Source of the DNA: Candidatus Zixiibacteriota bacterium | GTDB taxonomy: Bacteria > Zixibacteria > MSB-5A5 > DSPP01 | Assembly (NCBI GenBank): GCA_022614805.1 | Contig: JAKEHY010000025.1 | Coordinates: 1-64,000, forward strand | Direction of reading: 5' to 3' | DNA length: 64,000 nt | Part shown: piece by piece, positions 9,179 through 18,002 of the stretch | Numbering within the stretch: the first letter of the stretch is position 1 | Layout of the letters: every line of letters starts with the position of its first letter | Notes under the pieces: model-generated | Database searches by the model: none | Seen by the model: the letters and a program-made list of their open reading frames with translations, nothing else | What the model was told of the DNA's origin: nothing | Program-made: the position numbers and the translations under genes

Positions 9179-9310
9179 CGTAGCCGACACTCGTAGCTGA
9201 CACTCGTAGCTGACATTCGTAGCTGACATTCGTAGCCGACACTCGTAGCTGACACTCGTAGCCGACACTTTAGTGTCGGAGAAAAACCCTCGACTAAAGT
9301 CGAGGCTACC
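9179..9310. repeat. Tandem half-REP array plus full REPs downstream of RAYT
   Basis: Seven head-to-tail 13-bp units of the form CGTAGC(C/T)GACA(C/T)T run from 9179 to 9269. The last is completed by TTAGTGTCGG (to 9279) into a full palindrome. An inverted element with CCTCGACT/AGTCGAGG arms and a reversed GTAG head follows at 9288-9309. Confidence 0.9.
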
Positions 9311-9642
9311 ATCTATATATTATCCATAAATAAAGCGGCCCTCCTCGGAAAAGAAGCATAAATGTAACTGACGAATAGTTTCCTCTCCCCCTGTATTTAA
9401 GGGGGAGACAAAGAAGGGATTGGCATTTTTTCTCCCCCTTGAGGGGGAGATTAAAGAGGGGGTCTTTTCCGCCGATACAAAAATCACAGGCCTTTGCGGC
9501 CGCAGCACCGAGAGGGGCTCGCTTGGGGAGGGGGGATTTGGGATGCCGTTCGCCCGTACGGGCGACGATATGAAGGAAAACCCCGAAGCGAGGAAACTGT
9601 GCCGCCCGCAAGGGCTTTTTTTTTCTTTCGCTCGAAAAAAAT
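9311..9642. other. Gene-free stretch with low-complexity palindromes
   Basis: No credible gene. It holds CCCCCT-rich hairpins around 9386-9461 (paired CTCCCCCT and AGGGGGAG arms) and an A/T run near 9608-9640. Reading frames crossing it are repeat-derived. Confidence 0.6.
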
Positions 9643-9722
9643 CCTCGACTGAAGTCGAGGCTACCATTGAATATTATCCATTCCCCACCGCCCCACATTG
9701 GTAGCCGACACTTTAGTGTCGG
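9643..9722. repeat. REP pair
   Basis: A reversed element (CCTCGACT/AGTCGAGG arms, 9643-9664) and a forward element (CCGACACT/AGTGTCGG, 9701-9722) flank a short AT-rich spacer, ending about 35 bp from the dehydrogenase stop codon. Confidence 0.85.
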
Positions 9723-9756
9723 GGACAAATCATTTGCCCATACCGCAAGAACTTCC

Positions 9757-11214
9757 CTAACAGGGAAACGGGCTGCCCGAAAAAGTGAAATTCACCAGAA
9801 GCACCACGTCCGCGGCGCTCGGGGCGCCGCTGCAGTCCAAATCGCAGGCGGCCGCCCCCGCCGGCGGCGGGATGGACGAAAAGACGCAGGCCACAAGCGT
9901 GACGATGTCCGCCCCGCTCATTTTGCCGTCCAGATTCAAATCCCCTTTCAAAAAGGCAATCCGCCGGAACTGGCCGCTCGTGGGGGCGAAGTTCACGAAC
10001 TGCAAAAGGTAGTACAAAGCCCCGTCCGGCCCGACTTGAAAATCGGAACCGGAAACGAAACCGGCGGCCCAGTCGGCGGCGTTCGGCTGTCCCGGCACCG
10101 GCGGCGGAGTTATCCAAGTGGAGCCGGATTTTTTTATCCGCCGCATAAATCCCTGGTAGTAGTCAATGAAAAAATAATCGCCGTCGTATTCGGCCGGAAA
10201 GTTGTAAAAATTCGTCGCGGGAATCGGACGATACAGCCCGGCGGAAATTATCGAGGCGGTGAATCCGGAGCGGTCGTAGTAGGCGATGGGGGGGATGAAA
10301 CTGCCGTTGCCGCTTCCCCCCGGCTCCGTGCAGCCCCCCACCACCTGTGTGTCCGGCCCTTCCCGGAACGGCCAGCCGAAGTTTTCCCCGCCCCGACATT
10401 CATCCGCCTCCTCGTAATTGCTCTGTCCCACGTCGGCGATGTACAAATTCCCCGTTTGCGGGTCGATGTTGAAGCGGAACGGATTCCGCAGCCCGTAGGC
10501 CCAGGCGAGCCGGGCGTTGTCCGAACCGGGAAAAGGATTATCGGCGGGCGTGATGGACGATTTGGATGCCGGTCCGGAACCGGCCCCCGGCAGGCTGTCG
10601 ACGGAGATTCGCAAAATCACTCCCTTGAACGAGCCCGAATCCTGCGCGCGGCAAAAATCGGCGTCCTCCCCCAGCGAGGGGTAGAGCCGGCCGTCCGGGC
10701 CGAAGCGCAAGGTTCCCCCGTTGTGGTTGCCGGCGGCGTCCGGAATGTCGGTGATGATGTCGTAGCGGCTGCCGAGTGACAGGTTATGGCTGGCCGGGTC
10801 GTTCAAATCTCCGCTGGCCGTGAACATCGAAAGATAAATGGTGGAACCCGGCGTGCGGTCGAAATAAACGTATACGTATGGCCGCGTCGGCCAGTCCGGG
10901 TCGATGGCGATTCCCAAAAGTCCCTGTTCGTTCCCGGCCGTCTGCACGTCGGCGATGGTCGTAATCGGGTCGGTCGTTGAAATAGCGCCGTTTACAATCA
11001 TCCGGATTCTCCGGGTCTTCTGCTCGGTGAACAAAATCCGACCATCGGGTAAAAAAGCAAAAGCGGCGGGCTGGGAAAGTCCCCCGACTATAAGCTCGTC
11101 AACGAATCCGGTCGGCACGGTGGCGGCCAAGGCGGAATTTTGAAAGGGAAAAACAAAAACGGCCGCCAAAAGCGAAGCGGCGAATCCGCCGAAGAAAACC
11201 AAAGCTTTCTTCAC
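9757..11214 (-). CDS. PQQ-type glucose/sorbosone dehydrogenase-like protein with dockerin
   Basis: A secreted six-bladed propeller of the GSDH (soluble glucose/sorbosone dehydrogenase) family, 485 aa from the GTG start. Family signatures are [55 protein letters not shown] and [13 protein letters not shown] dockerin-like pair ([18 protein letters not shown] and [17 protein letters not shown]) ends SPFPC. These enzymes oxidise sugars using PQQ in the periplasm or outside the cell. An upstream ATG (11301) is rejected because that extension is translated from a REP. The GTG at 11212-11214 sits where a TATAAT box predicts transcription to begin, suggesting a leaderless mRNA. Confidence 0.85.
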   Translation of the reverse strand: MKKALVFFGGFAASLLAAVFVFPFQNSALAATVPTGFVDELIVGGLSQPAAFAFLPDGRILFTEQKTRRIRMIVNGAISTTDPITTIADVQTAGNEQGLLGIAIDPDWPTRPYVYVYFDRTPGSTIYLSMFTASGDLNDPASHNLSLGSRYDIITDIPDAAGNHNGGTLRFGPDGRLYPSLGEDADFCRAQDSGSFKGVILRISVDSLPGAGSGPASKSSITPADNPFPGSDNARLAWAYGLRNPFRFNIDPQTGNLYIADVGQSNYEEADECRGGENFGWPFREGPDTQVVGGCTEPGGSGNGSFIPPIAYYDRSGFTASIISAGLYRPIPATNFYNFPAEYDGDYFFIDYYQGFMRRIKKSGSTWITPPPVPGQPNAADWAAGFVSGSDFQVGPDGALYYLLQFVNFAPTSGQFRRIAFLKGDLNLDGKMSGADIVTLVACVFSSIPPPAGAAACDLDCSGAPSAADVVLLVNFTFSGSPFPC

Positions 11215-11220
11215 AACGAT

Positions 11221-11250
11221 ATTATACGGTAAAGAGAGGAAATCCGTTAA
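11221..11250 (-). promoter_or_regulatory. Putative promoter of the dockerin dehydrogenase
   Basis: On minus, TTAACG (11250-11245) and a perfect TATAAT (11226-11221) are 18 bp apart. The expected +1 falls on the GTG start codon. Confidence 0.45.
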
Positions 11251-11269
11251 AAAGAAAATCCTTTCCCCC

Positions 11270-11291
11270 GTAGCCGGCACTTCAGTGCCGG
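11270..11291. repeat. REP element (CCGGCACT/AGTGCCGG arms)
   Basis: A GTAG-headed palindrome between the dehydrogenase and the first gene of the dockerin array. Its stem differs from the common GACAC type by a compensated base pair. Confidence 0.85.
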
Positions 11292-11307
11292 AACAAATCA
11301 ATTCGGC

Positions 11308-12075
11308 TTAACACGGAAACGGCTCCTGCAAAAAGACGGCGTTCACTTCCGTAACCACGTCCGCGCCCGAGGCCTGCCCATCGCAGTTCACGTCGCAGGA
11401 AACACCCCCCGGCGGCGGTTGGCTTTGGAACACGCAGTTTAACAGGGTCACGATGTCCGCCGCGCTCATCCTCAAATCAAAATTGAAATCCCCTTTCGGA
11501 TAGGCGGTGATGACGCTCTTCACAAAGTTGACCGGCACATCTTCCGCGATACCGGCCAGCCAGCTGGAAAAATAACCACCCCTATGGTTCAGTACCACGG
11601 CCGAATCCAGCTCAAGGGTTCCCGCACCGCCTCGAACCGTGTCAAATTTGATTTCCCAGACCGCCTTGCGGGTGGCGTTGGGCGGTTCCACCGTGGAAAG
11701 GTCGCCGGGGCTGTACCCAGCCGCCACAAGGAAAGTATCCGGACTTGCACCGTTATAGCCGCCAAAATTGCCCACCCCGAAATCGTTCAGAGTCGGGGTC
11801 AAAGTCGTTATCACGGACGAAAAAGTCAGGAGGCCCGAAGCAGTCCTCGACAAAAGACCGTAGGTCCCGCCGGAGGTGGAAAGTTCCTTTAGGGCCAAAG
11901 TCATCCAGGCCAACGAATCTTTGTTGGTGATATAAACCTTGACGGTTGTATAGGGTTGGCCGGTCCCCAGCTGAACGGTTTTGGATTCCAGAATTATCGA
12001 ATCCCGCGGGTCGGGCTGCGCCCATACCACCGAAGCGGCAAGCAAAAAAATAAGAGCAAACATTACGCTTTTCAT
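11308..12075 (-). CDS. Secreted beta-sandwich-dockerin protein, array member 1
   Basis: A 255-aa protein with signal peptide MKSVMFALIFLLAASVVWAQ and one beta-sandwich module (DSIILESKTV, VKVYITNKDSL, AVWEIKFDT, VPVNFVKSVI; cohesin-like at best). The dockerin-like pair DFNFDLRMSAADIVTLLNC and DVNCDGQASGADVV ends EPFPC. The start ATG follows AGGAGG. It is the last gene of a six-gene same-strand paralogue array, and its signal peptide is identical to that of array member 2, indicating recent duplication or gene conversion. The role is unknown; surface assembly is an inference from the dockerin. Confidence 0.85.
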   Translation of the reverse strand: MKSVMFALIFLLAASVVWAQPDPRDSIILESKTVQLGTGQPYTTVKVYITNKDSLAWMTLALKELSTSGGTYGLLSRTASGLLTFSSVITTLTPTLNDFGVGNFGGYNGASPDTFLVAAGYSPGDLSTVEPPNATRKAVWEIKFDTVRGGAGTLELDSAVVLNHRGGYFSSWLAGIAEDVPVNFVKSVITAYPKGDFNFDLRMSAADIVTLLNCVFQSQPPPGGVSCDVNCDGQASGADVVTEVNAVFLQEPFPC

Positions 12076-12086
12076 ATGACCTCCTT

Positions 12087-13361
12087 TCAGCACGGAAACG
12101 GCTCCTGGTTGAACACGGCTTGCACTTCCAAGACCACGTCCGCGCCGGAGGCTTGCCCGTCGCAGTTCACATCGCACGAAGCCCCTCCCGGCGGCGGTTG
12201 GCTTTGGAACACGCAGTTTAACAGGGTCACGATGTCCGCCGCGCTCATCCTCAAATCCTGATTGAAATCCCCCTTCGGGTAGGTGACGGTGACAACGCTT
12301 TTCAGAAAATGGGCCGCCACATCCACCGCATGTGTGGTGGTTAACAGAGCAGGTCCAACTGGAAAAGCGGGATGATGCACCGTATCCAATTCGAACGTTC
12401 CTACGTTGGTCAAAACCGTGTCAAACTTTATTTCCCAGACTGCCTTGCGGGTGGCGTTGGGCGGCTCGTTGGTGGCTGGGTCGACCCCGTCTCCCCCGGC
12501 GAAGACAAAGAAAGTGTCCGGACTGCTGTTGTTATACCGGAACTGGGCCGCCGAGCCGTAGATGAAGTATGTCAAGGGAGTTATGACCGAGCCAAAAGTC
12601 AGATTGCCCGCAACGTTTCTTGGCAAAATGCCATACGCCCCGCCGGAGGTCGATTTTTCCAAAAGCGACAGACCAAGAAAAGACAGCGAATCTTTGTTGG
12701 TGATGTAAACCTTGACGGTCGTATAGGGATGGCCTGTCCCCGGCTGAACGGTTTTGGATTCCAAAATGACGGAATCCCGCGGGTCGGGAACCAAAACCCT
12801 TACGACGCTTTTCGCAAAGTTGAACGGCACATCCTGCCCCGCTGTGTTGAGCAACTCCGTGTAATGGCCCACTGTCGTTCTAACCGTGTCCAGTTCAAAA
12901 GTGCCCGCATTGCTTAAAACCGAGTCAAATTTGATTTCCCACATCGTCTTGCGAACGGCATTGGGCGGCTCAATGGTGGAAGGATCGACTCCGTCGGAAA
13001 GGGCTACAGCAGCGAAAGAATCGGGGCTGTCACTATGATACCAAGCCGTAGCCAACCCTGCGCCGTAGCGGATAGTCGATGCCAACGTCGTGATTACCCC
13101 GCCAAAAGTCCGCGGCCTGCCCAATATGGCGTAAGCACCGCCAGATATGGAAGTTTGCTGCAAAGCCAACATCATACCAGTCAGTGAGTCTTTGTTGGTG
13201 ATATAAACCTTCACGTAGAGATAGGCGGAGGTATCCGTCTCCCCCCGGACTCCCGGCGCCACGCTCTTCGATTCCAGAATGATGGAATCCCGCGCGTCCG
13301 GCTGCGCCCATACCACCGAAGCGGCAAGCAAAAAAATAAGAGCAAACATTACGCTTTTCAT
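12087..13361 (-). CDS. Secreted double beta-sandwich-dockerin protein, array member 2
   Basis: A 424-aa protein with signal peptide MKSVMFALIFLLAASVVWAQ and two copies of the array module. One opens DARDSIILESKSV, the other DPRDSVILESKTV; each has the YITNKDSL strand and an EIKFD segment. A single dockerin-like pair ends EPFPC. The start ATG follows AGGAGG. The sequence around the start is nearly identical to that of member 1, and the 3' dockerin codons match the neighbours closely. Internal module duplication probably happened by unequal recombination between array genes. Confidence 0.85.
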   Translation of the reverse strand: MKSVMFALIFLLAASVVWAQPDARDSIILESKSVAPGVRGETDTSAYLYVKVYITNKDSLTGMMLALQQTSISGGAYAILGRPRTFGGVITTLASTIRYGAGLATAWYHSDSPDSFAAVALSDGVDPSTIEPPNAVRKTMWEIKFDSVLSNAGTFELDTVRTTVGHYTELLNTAGQDVPFNFAKSVVRVLVPDPRDSVILESKTVQPGTGHPYTTVKVYITNKDSLSFLGLSLLEKSTSGGAYGILPRNVAGNLTFGSVITPLTYFIYGSAAQFRYNNSSPDTFFVFAGGDGVDPATNEPPNATRKAVWEIKFDTVLTNVGTFELDTVHHPAFPVGPALLTTTHAVDVAAHFLKSVVTVTYPKGDFNQDLRMSAADIVTLLNCVFQSQPPPGGASCDVNCDGQASGADVVLEVQAVFNQEPFPC

Positions 13362-13372
13362 ATGACCTCCTT

Positions 13373-14131
13373 TCAGCACGGAAACGGCTCCTGCAAAAAG
13401 ACGGCTTGCACTTCCAAAACCACGTCCGCGCCGGAGGCCTGCCCGTCGCAGTTCACATCGCAGGAAGCCCCTCCCGGCGGCGGCATGCTTTGAAACACAC
13501 AGTTTATCAAGAGCACAATGTCCGCCGCGCTAAAAGCCAAATCCAAATTGAAATCTCCCTTCGGGGCGACCGTGATGACGCCTTTCACGAAATTGACCGG
13601 CAAATCAACTATGGGTCGGAGGCTGGTAAAGTAACAACCCGGCTGGCCGGCTATCATGGCGGAATCCAGTTCAAAGGTTCCCCCACCGCCTCGAATCGTG
13701 TCAAATTTGATTTCCCACACCGCCTTGCGGACCGCATTGGGCGGCTCCGTCTCCAGGTCAGACCCATCATACCCGGCTGCAACTATGAACGAATCCGGAC
13801 TTTGACCGTCATACCGGCTGAAATTGGTCGCACTATAGATTCTGAAAGAGGGGGTCAAGGAATTTATCACCGAGCCAAACGTCAGGATGCCAGAAGCGTT
13901 CCTCCGCAAAGTGCCGTAAGCTCCGCCAATGGTTGTAACCTCCTTCAATGTCAAAACCAGATAAGCCAGCGAGTCCTTGTTCGTGATGAAGACCTTGACG
14001 GTCATATAAGGACTTCCGGCGCCGGGTGCCACGGTTTTGGATTCCAGAATGATGGAGTCCCGCGCATCCGGCTGGGCCCAGCCAATGCCGGTTAAAATTA
14101 ATAAAAATGCAACCACCAGAATGGTCTTCAT
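13373..14131 (-). CDS. Secreted beta-sandwich-dockerin protein, array member 3
   Basis: A 252-aa protein. The signal peptide (MKTILVVAFLLILTGIGWAQ) differs from members 1-2. It has one array module (DSIILESKTV, VKVFITNKDSLAYLVL, AVWEIKFDTI) and a dockerin-like pair (DFNLDLAFSAADIVLLINC, DVNCDGQASGADVVLEV) ending EPFPC. The chosen ATG follows GGAGGGAGT. Its stop lies 11 bp from the next gene's start, so the array may be one transcript. No enzymatic motif is present. Confidence 0.85.
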   Translation of the reverse strand: MKTILVVAFLLILTGIGWAQPDARDSIILESKTVAPGAGSPYMTVKVFITNKDSLAYLVLTLKEVTTIGGAYGTLRRNASGILTFGSVINSLTPSFRIYSATNFSRYDGQSPDSFIVAAGYDGSDLETEPPNAVRKAVWEIKFDTIRGGGGTFELDSAMIAGQPGCYFTSLRPIVDLPVNFVKGVITVAPKGDFNLDLAFSAADIVLLINCVFQSMPPPGGASCDVNCDGQASGADVVLEVQAVFLQEPFPC

Positions 14132-14144
14132 ACTCCCTCCTCCC

Positions 14145-14921
14145 TTAGCAGGGAAACGGCCGCTCATTGATCGCGAACTCTATTTCAAAGACCACGTCCG
14201 CGGCGGAAAGTCGCCCGTCGCAGTTCAGGTCGCAGGCACCGACCCCAGCAGGCGGCGTCATTTCATTAAAAACGCACAAAATCGTCCAAATGATGTCGAC
14301 GGCGGTTATCCTTCCATCCTCGTTCATATCTCCTTTGTCGTAGGCCACCGTTATGACGCTTTTCACAAAGTTGACCGGCAAATCCGCGACCGGCGAAATC
14401 TTGGTGAAATAACACCCCGGCTGACCCGACACTACGGCGGAATCCAGTTCAAAAGTTCCGGGGTAGTTGTAGGTGATGGCCGAGTCGAATTTGATTTCCC
14501 ACACCGCCTTGCGGACTCCATTGGGCGGCTCAAAGGTGTTTGGGTCGGTCCCATCAGCCCCCGCCCCGATTACGAATGAATCCGGACTGATACCGTCATA
14601 CTTGCTGAAAATGGTCGCCACACCGTAGCGGAAAGAGGGAGTCAAGGGAGTGATGACCCCGGTAAAAGTCCGCGGATAACCCAAAATACCATAGACCCCG
14701 TTGTAGGTGGAAACTTCCTTCAGGGACAAAACCATATAGGCGAGCGAATCCTTGTTGGTGATGTAAACCTTCACATAAAGATAAGCGGAAGTATCCGTCT
14801 CCCCCCGGTGCCCCGGCTCCACGGACTTCGATTCCAGAATTATGGAATCCCGCACATCGGGCTGCGCCCAAACCGTTGTTCCAAGAAGTAAAAAGCAACC
14901 TGCAATGAACAACTTTTTCAT
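14145..14921 (-). CDS. Secreted beta-sandwich-dockerin protein, array member 4
   Basis: A 258-aa protein with signal peptide MKKLFIAGCFLLLGTTVWAQ, one module (DSIILESKSVEPG, VKVYITNKDSLAYMVLSL, AVWEIKFDS) and a dockerin-like pair (DMNEDGRITAVDIIWTILC, DLNCDGRLSAADVVFEI) ending ERPFPC. The start follows AAGGAGG. The module shares the TDTSAYLYVKVYITNKDSL stretch with member 2, while the dockerin is the most divergent of members 1-4. Confidence 0.85.
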   Translation of the reverse strand: MKKLFIAGCFLLLGTTVWAQPDVRDSIILESKSVEPGHRGETDTSAYLYVKVYITNKDSLAYMVLSLKEVSTYNGVYGILGYPRTFTGVITPLTPSFRYGVATIFSKYDGISPDSFVIGAGADGTDPNTFEPPNGVRKAVWEIKFDSAITYNYPGTFELDSAVVSGQPGCYFTKISPVADLPVNFVKSVITVAYDKGDMNEDGRITAVDIIWTILCVFNEMTPPAGVGACDLNCDGRLSAADVVFEIEFAINERPFPC

Positions 14922-14998
14922 TTGAACCTCCTTTTCAACACGGCCAAATTAACTACCCTCCTTCAAACATAATCTATACGCTGCATTGCCCTATTTTC

Positions 14999-15048
14999 GT
15001 AGCCGAGGTTTTAACCTCGGAAGAACCCTCGACTGAAGTCGAGGCTAC
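14999..15048. repeat. Inverted REP pair (BIME-like)
   Basis: A forward GTAG element (CCGAGGTT/AACCTCGG arms, 14999-15020) faces a reversed one (CCTCGACT/AGTCGAGG, 15027-15048) across 6 bp, with both GTAG heads outermost. Confidence 0.85.
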
Positions 15049-15068
15049 GGGCGTATGAAAATTCCTTT

Positions 15069-15845
15069 TCAACACGGCCAGGTCAAGGTCACGAAATTGT
15101 ACGTTATCATCGTTATGATGTCCGCCGCCGAGAGTGTCCCGTCGCAGTTCAAATCGCAGGCCGCCCGCCCCGCCGGCGGGGTTTCGCCGCCGAGCACACA
15201 CCGTATTTCCCAAACAATGTCCGCCCCCGTCACGCCATCGCCGCCCAGATTCAAATCCCCCTTTATGCCAACCGAAAGCACCCCCGGCCGAAAGTTCACC
15301 TCCACGTCTAACGCCCGGATGCTGGTGAAGTAGCTGCCCAGTTGACTTCCGAAAAGAAAGGCCTCGCTGATGAGCATCTCCCCCGCCGTTGCGGAAGAGG
15401 CCCTGAACTTCAACGCCCAGACCGGCGTCCGGGCGGAATGAGGCGGCCAGTTGGTGGCCGGGTCAACCCCATCACCACCGCCGGGCAACTTAAACGCATC
15501 CGGGCTGACATCGTCTACTGTTGCGCCCAGCGCCGTGAAGAACGAGCCGAAAGGCGTCAGGGGGCGCACGATGCTGCCAAAAGTCAACTGGCCGGTGGCG
15601 GTTCGGTTCAAAAGGGCATATCCTCCACCGGAAATGGTCCGCGTGGAACAGTTCAGCACCATATAGGAGAGCGAATCCTTGTTGGTGGTGTACACCAGCA
15701 CCTCAAAGGCCGGCGTTCCGGGCGGTGTTCCAGCCAACCCGGATGCCACCGCCTTGGATTCGATGATTATCGAATCCCGCGGGTCCTGTGCCCAAGCGGC
15801 TGTTGCGGCGAGCAAAAACATAAGAGCAAGCTTTACGCTTTTCAT
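15069..15845 (-). CDS. Secreted beta-sandwich-dockerin protein, array member 5
   Basis: A 258-aa protein with signal peptide MKSVKLALMFLLAATAAWAQ, close to that of members 1-2. It has one module (DSIIIESKAVASG, VLVYTTNKDSLSYMVL, PVWALKFRA) and a dockerin-like pair (DLNLGGDGVTGADIVWEI, DLNCDGTLSAADIITMI) ending LTWPC, the least typical ending in the family but still with terminal Cys. The ATG follows AGGAGG. A REP pair separates it from member 4. The signal peptide matches members 1-2 while the module has diverged, which points to mosaic evolution. Confidence 0.84.
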   Translation of the reverse strand: MKSVKLALMFLLAATAAWAQDPRDSIIIESKAVASGLAGTPPGTPAFEVLVYTTNKDSLSYMVLNCSTRTISGGGYALLNRTATGQLTFGSIVRPLTPFGSFFTALGATVDDVSPDAFKLPGGGDGVDPATNWPPHSARTPVWALKFRASSATAGEMLISEAFLFGSQLGSYFTSIRALDVEVNFRPGVLSVGIKGDLNLGGDGVTGADIVWEIRCVLGGETPPAGRAACDLNCDGTLSAADIITMITYNFVTLTWPC

Positions 15846-16033
15846 ACGACCTCCTGTGGGGTTAAAAACCGGCCGGAAACAAAAAGCGGGCAACATTCCG
15901 CCGTCGGCAAAGAACAATGCGACCGGCAGACCTGCCCGTTCATTTTACGCTTTTCCTTTCCGGTAAAAGCTAATCCGCCGGGAAGGGCGTGTCAAGAGAT
16001 ATTACTGTCATAATTCTGCCTTACCCCTTCTTC

Positions 16034-16110
16034 GTAGCCGGCACTTCCTTGCCCCGAGCATCGTCGCGGGGAGTGCCGGGGGAAGAACCCTCGACTAAAG
16101 TCGAGGCTAC
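16034..16110. repeat. REP pair, one with enlarged hairpin
   Basis: A GTAGCCGGCACT head and its AGTGCCGG partner are separated by an inserted CCCCGAGC..GCGGGG hairpin (16034-16079). An inverted CCTCGACT/AGTCGAGG element with reversed GTAG follows (16089-16110). Confidence 0.8.
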
Positions 16111-16133
16111 GGATGGAGGCTACCAGGTCCGGA

Positions 16134-17708
16134 CTAACACGGAAACGGCACTTCCCGAAAGATGGCGTCTATCATTGAGACGACGTCGGAGGGGGAGCCG
16201 TACCCGCTGCAGTTCACATCGCAGGCCCATCGGCCGGCCGGCGGAGGCTGGTCCGCGAAGTTGCAATTGATGATGAGCACCAAATCGGCGCCGGAAAGGG
16301 CTCCGTCGCCGTTCAAATCCCCCTTGCGCAGCGAAACGGCAAAATCAAGCCGGCAGTTGGAAAAAGCCCCGCACAAATCCCGCACCTGCAGGGTGGCCGA
16401 CTGCAAACCGGTTTGCGACCCGGCGGGCGTCCACTGCGCCAGACCGGAGGGGGAAACCGAAAATCCGGCCGGGCCGGAAACCACGGAGAAAAGCAGATTT
16501 CCGGCATCCGCCAAATCGGCATCGGCGGCGGAAAGTTGCCGGGAGAAAGCCGTGCCGGTGTCCGCCGTCAAAACCTCTCCCGGGCAGTCCGTAAATGCGG
16601 GGGTGGCGTTTGTGACGACTAACTGGAATTGAGAGGTATCCGCCAGCGGCCCCGGACTGCACGAGCCGAAAGCATCGGAGGTTTTGATTTGAATCGTCCG
16701 TGGGGAAATGCCAACATCAGCGCAGCCGGTTGGATACGACCAGCTTCCGTTCGAAGCCACCGTTCCCGGCCCGCTCAATTTCGAAAAGACAAATCCATCC
16801 CCCGCATCCGGGTCGGAGGCGTTTATCTGGTTTGTGGCCGTCTGCCCGTGCGAAACCGTAATGACGTTTTGCTCCGGCGAGGAGGAGGGGCGGGTGTCTT
16901 TCACCTTGAGTTGGAACGAGCAGTCGGACGGGCTTCCGGAACCGGGGGTGAAACGCACTCCCACCGATATGTTCCCCGTATTACACGCCCCGGAAAAGCT
17001 GTACATCCCCGTATTCGGGTCTATCGTTCCCGGGCCGGAAACCATAGACCAACTGCCGGTCTGGCCGCAATCGTCGAAATTGTAAGATGCCGGGCGGCCG
17101 TACAAAACCTCGATGGGGGAATCCGGATGGGGACAGCCCAAATCGCAGAAGGGAGCGGACACCGCCACAATACCCCGGACGAAATTCGCTTCCACCGGCT
17201 CTCCCGCTATGGAAACAAAACCAACCTGATTGTCAAAAATCTGGGCCGAGTCTATTTGCACCTCCCCTGCGGGCGCCCGTACGGAGTCGAATTTCAGTTC
17301 CCAGAAGGCTTTTCGAGTTGGATTGGGCGGTTCGGCCGTGCTCGTGTCTCTCGGGTCCCAAAAGGCCGACCAAACGGCCGAATCGGGATTGGCGCTGTTT
17401 ACAAAAGGAGAAAATACCGGATTATCGCCCAACGTGCCCGTAAGCCGGTTGCAGGTTCCGGCAAACGTGCGCGGATAACCGAGAACGACAAACGCCGCGC
17501 CGTCGATGGTGCGAATTTCCACCGGCAGGGTGAAATTGGCCAGGGTGTCTTTGTTCGTTATGTAAACTTTGAGCGTGAAAGCGGGCGAACCGACAAGGCC
17601 GGGGCTGATAGCCTTCGATTCGACAATCACCGAATCCCTTGGGTCGGGCCCCTGGGCGAAGGCGAAATTGGAACCCGCAATCAACAATACGGCAACCATC
17701 CTTTTCAT
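16134..17708 (-). CDS. Secreted multi-domain Ig-like dockerin protein, array member 6
   Basis: A 524-aa protein with signal peptide MKRMVAVLLIAGSNFAFAQ. It has an N-terminal array module (DSVIVESKAISPG, LKVYITNKDTL, AFWELKFDS) and then about three Ig/cadherin-like repeats (residues about 190-455) with segments such as GPGTIDPNTGMYSF, VVSGPAGFSVSPSGLAQWTP and LQVRDLCGAFSNC. The dockerin-like pair DLNGDGALSGADLVLIINC and DVNCSGYGSPSDVV ends VPFPC. The start follows GGAGAGG. As the 5'-most array gene it may be the first of a transcript. The Ig repeats suggest an adhesive or scaffold role (inference). Confidence 0.85.
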   Translation of the reverse strand: MKRMVAVLLIAGSNFAFAQGPDPRDSVIVESKAISPGLVGSPAFTLKVYITNKDTLANFTLPVEIRTIDGAAFVVLGYPRTFAGTCNRLTGTLGDNPVFSPFVNSANPDSAVWSAFWDPRDTSTAEPPNPTRKAFWELKFDSVRAPAGEVQIDSAQIFDNQVGFVSIAGEPVEANFVRGIVAVSAPFCDLGCPHPDSPIEVLYGRPASYNFDDCGQTGSWSMVSGPGTIDPNTGMYSFSGACNTGNISVGVRFTPGSGSPSDCSFQLKVKDTRPSSSPEQNVITVSHGQTATNQINASDPDAGDGFVFSKLSGPGTVASNGSWSYPTGCADVGISPRTIQIKTSDAFGSCSPGPLADTSQFQLVVTNATPAFTDCPGEVLTADTGTAFSRQLSAADADLADAGNLLFSVVSGPAGFSVSPSGLAQWTPAGSQTGLQSATLQVRDLCGAFSNCRLDFAVSLRKGDLNGDGALSGADLVLIINCNFADQPPPAGRWACDVNCSGYGSPSDVVSMIDAIFREVPFPC

Positions 17709-17781
17709 TTTAACGCCTCTCCTTTCCGATGGAAGTTAACCATTTTTAATCCGGGGTCAACGAATAAAATTCCAATTCGTC

Positions 17782-17918
17782 GCAGCCGAGGTTTTCCTGT
17801 CCCGACTTGTCCCGAGCTTTGTCGAGGGAGCGGAGTCGAGGGAAACCTCGGAATTAACCTATTTTTGGTAGCCGAGGCTTTAGCCTCGGAATTGACCCTC
17901 GACTTAGGTCGAGGCTAC
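17782..17918. repeat. Cluster of three REP elements
   Basis: 17782-17851 is a long palindrome (GCAGCCGAGG..CCTCGG) interrupted by a CCCGA/TCGAGGGAG hairpin. 17868-17889 is a forward GTAG element (CCGAGGCT/AGCCTCGG). 17897-17918 is a reversed GTAG element (CCTCGACT/GGTCGAGG). Confidence 0.8.
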
Positions 17919-18002
17919 GATTCAAGGGGCTGCCATTTTTGTGAAGATTATGACGGCGGTCAGACACGACTTTGACAAAATTGCCGATATTCTCCAGCGA
18001 CG

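Noticed and set aside
9179-9279. CRISPR-like array
   Set aside because: The 13-bp units are directly adjacent without spacers and match the REP head; no cas gene is present.
9306-9728. 140-aa reading frame on minus between RAYT and dehydrogenase
   Set aside because: Consists of translated palindromes and low-complexity hairpins.
9667-10779. 370-aa reading frame on plus
   Set aside because: Antisense to the dehydrogenase-dockerin gene, Arg/Gly/Pro-rich, begins in repeats, no domain or ribosome site.
16629-17975. 448-aa reading frame on plus
   Set aside because: Antisense of the multi-Ig dockerin gene and extends through a REP cluster; composition is shadow-like.
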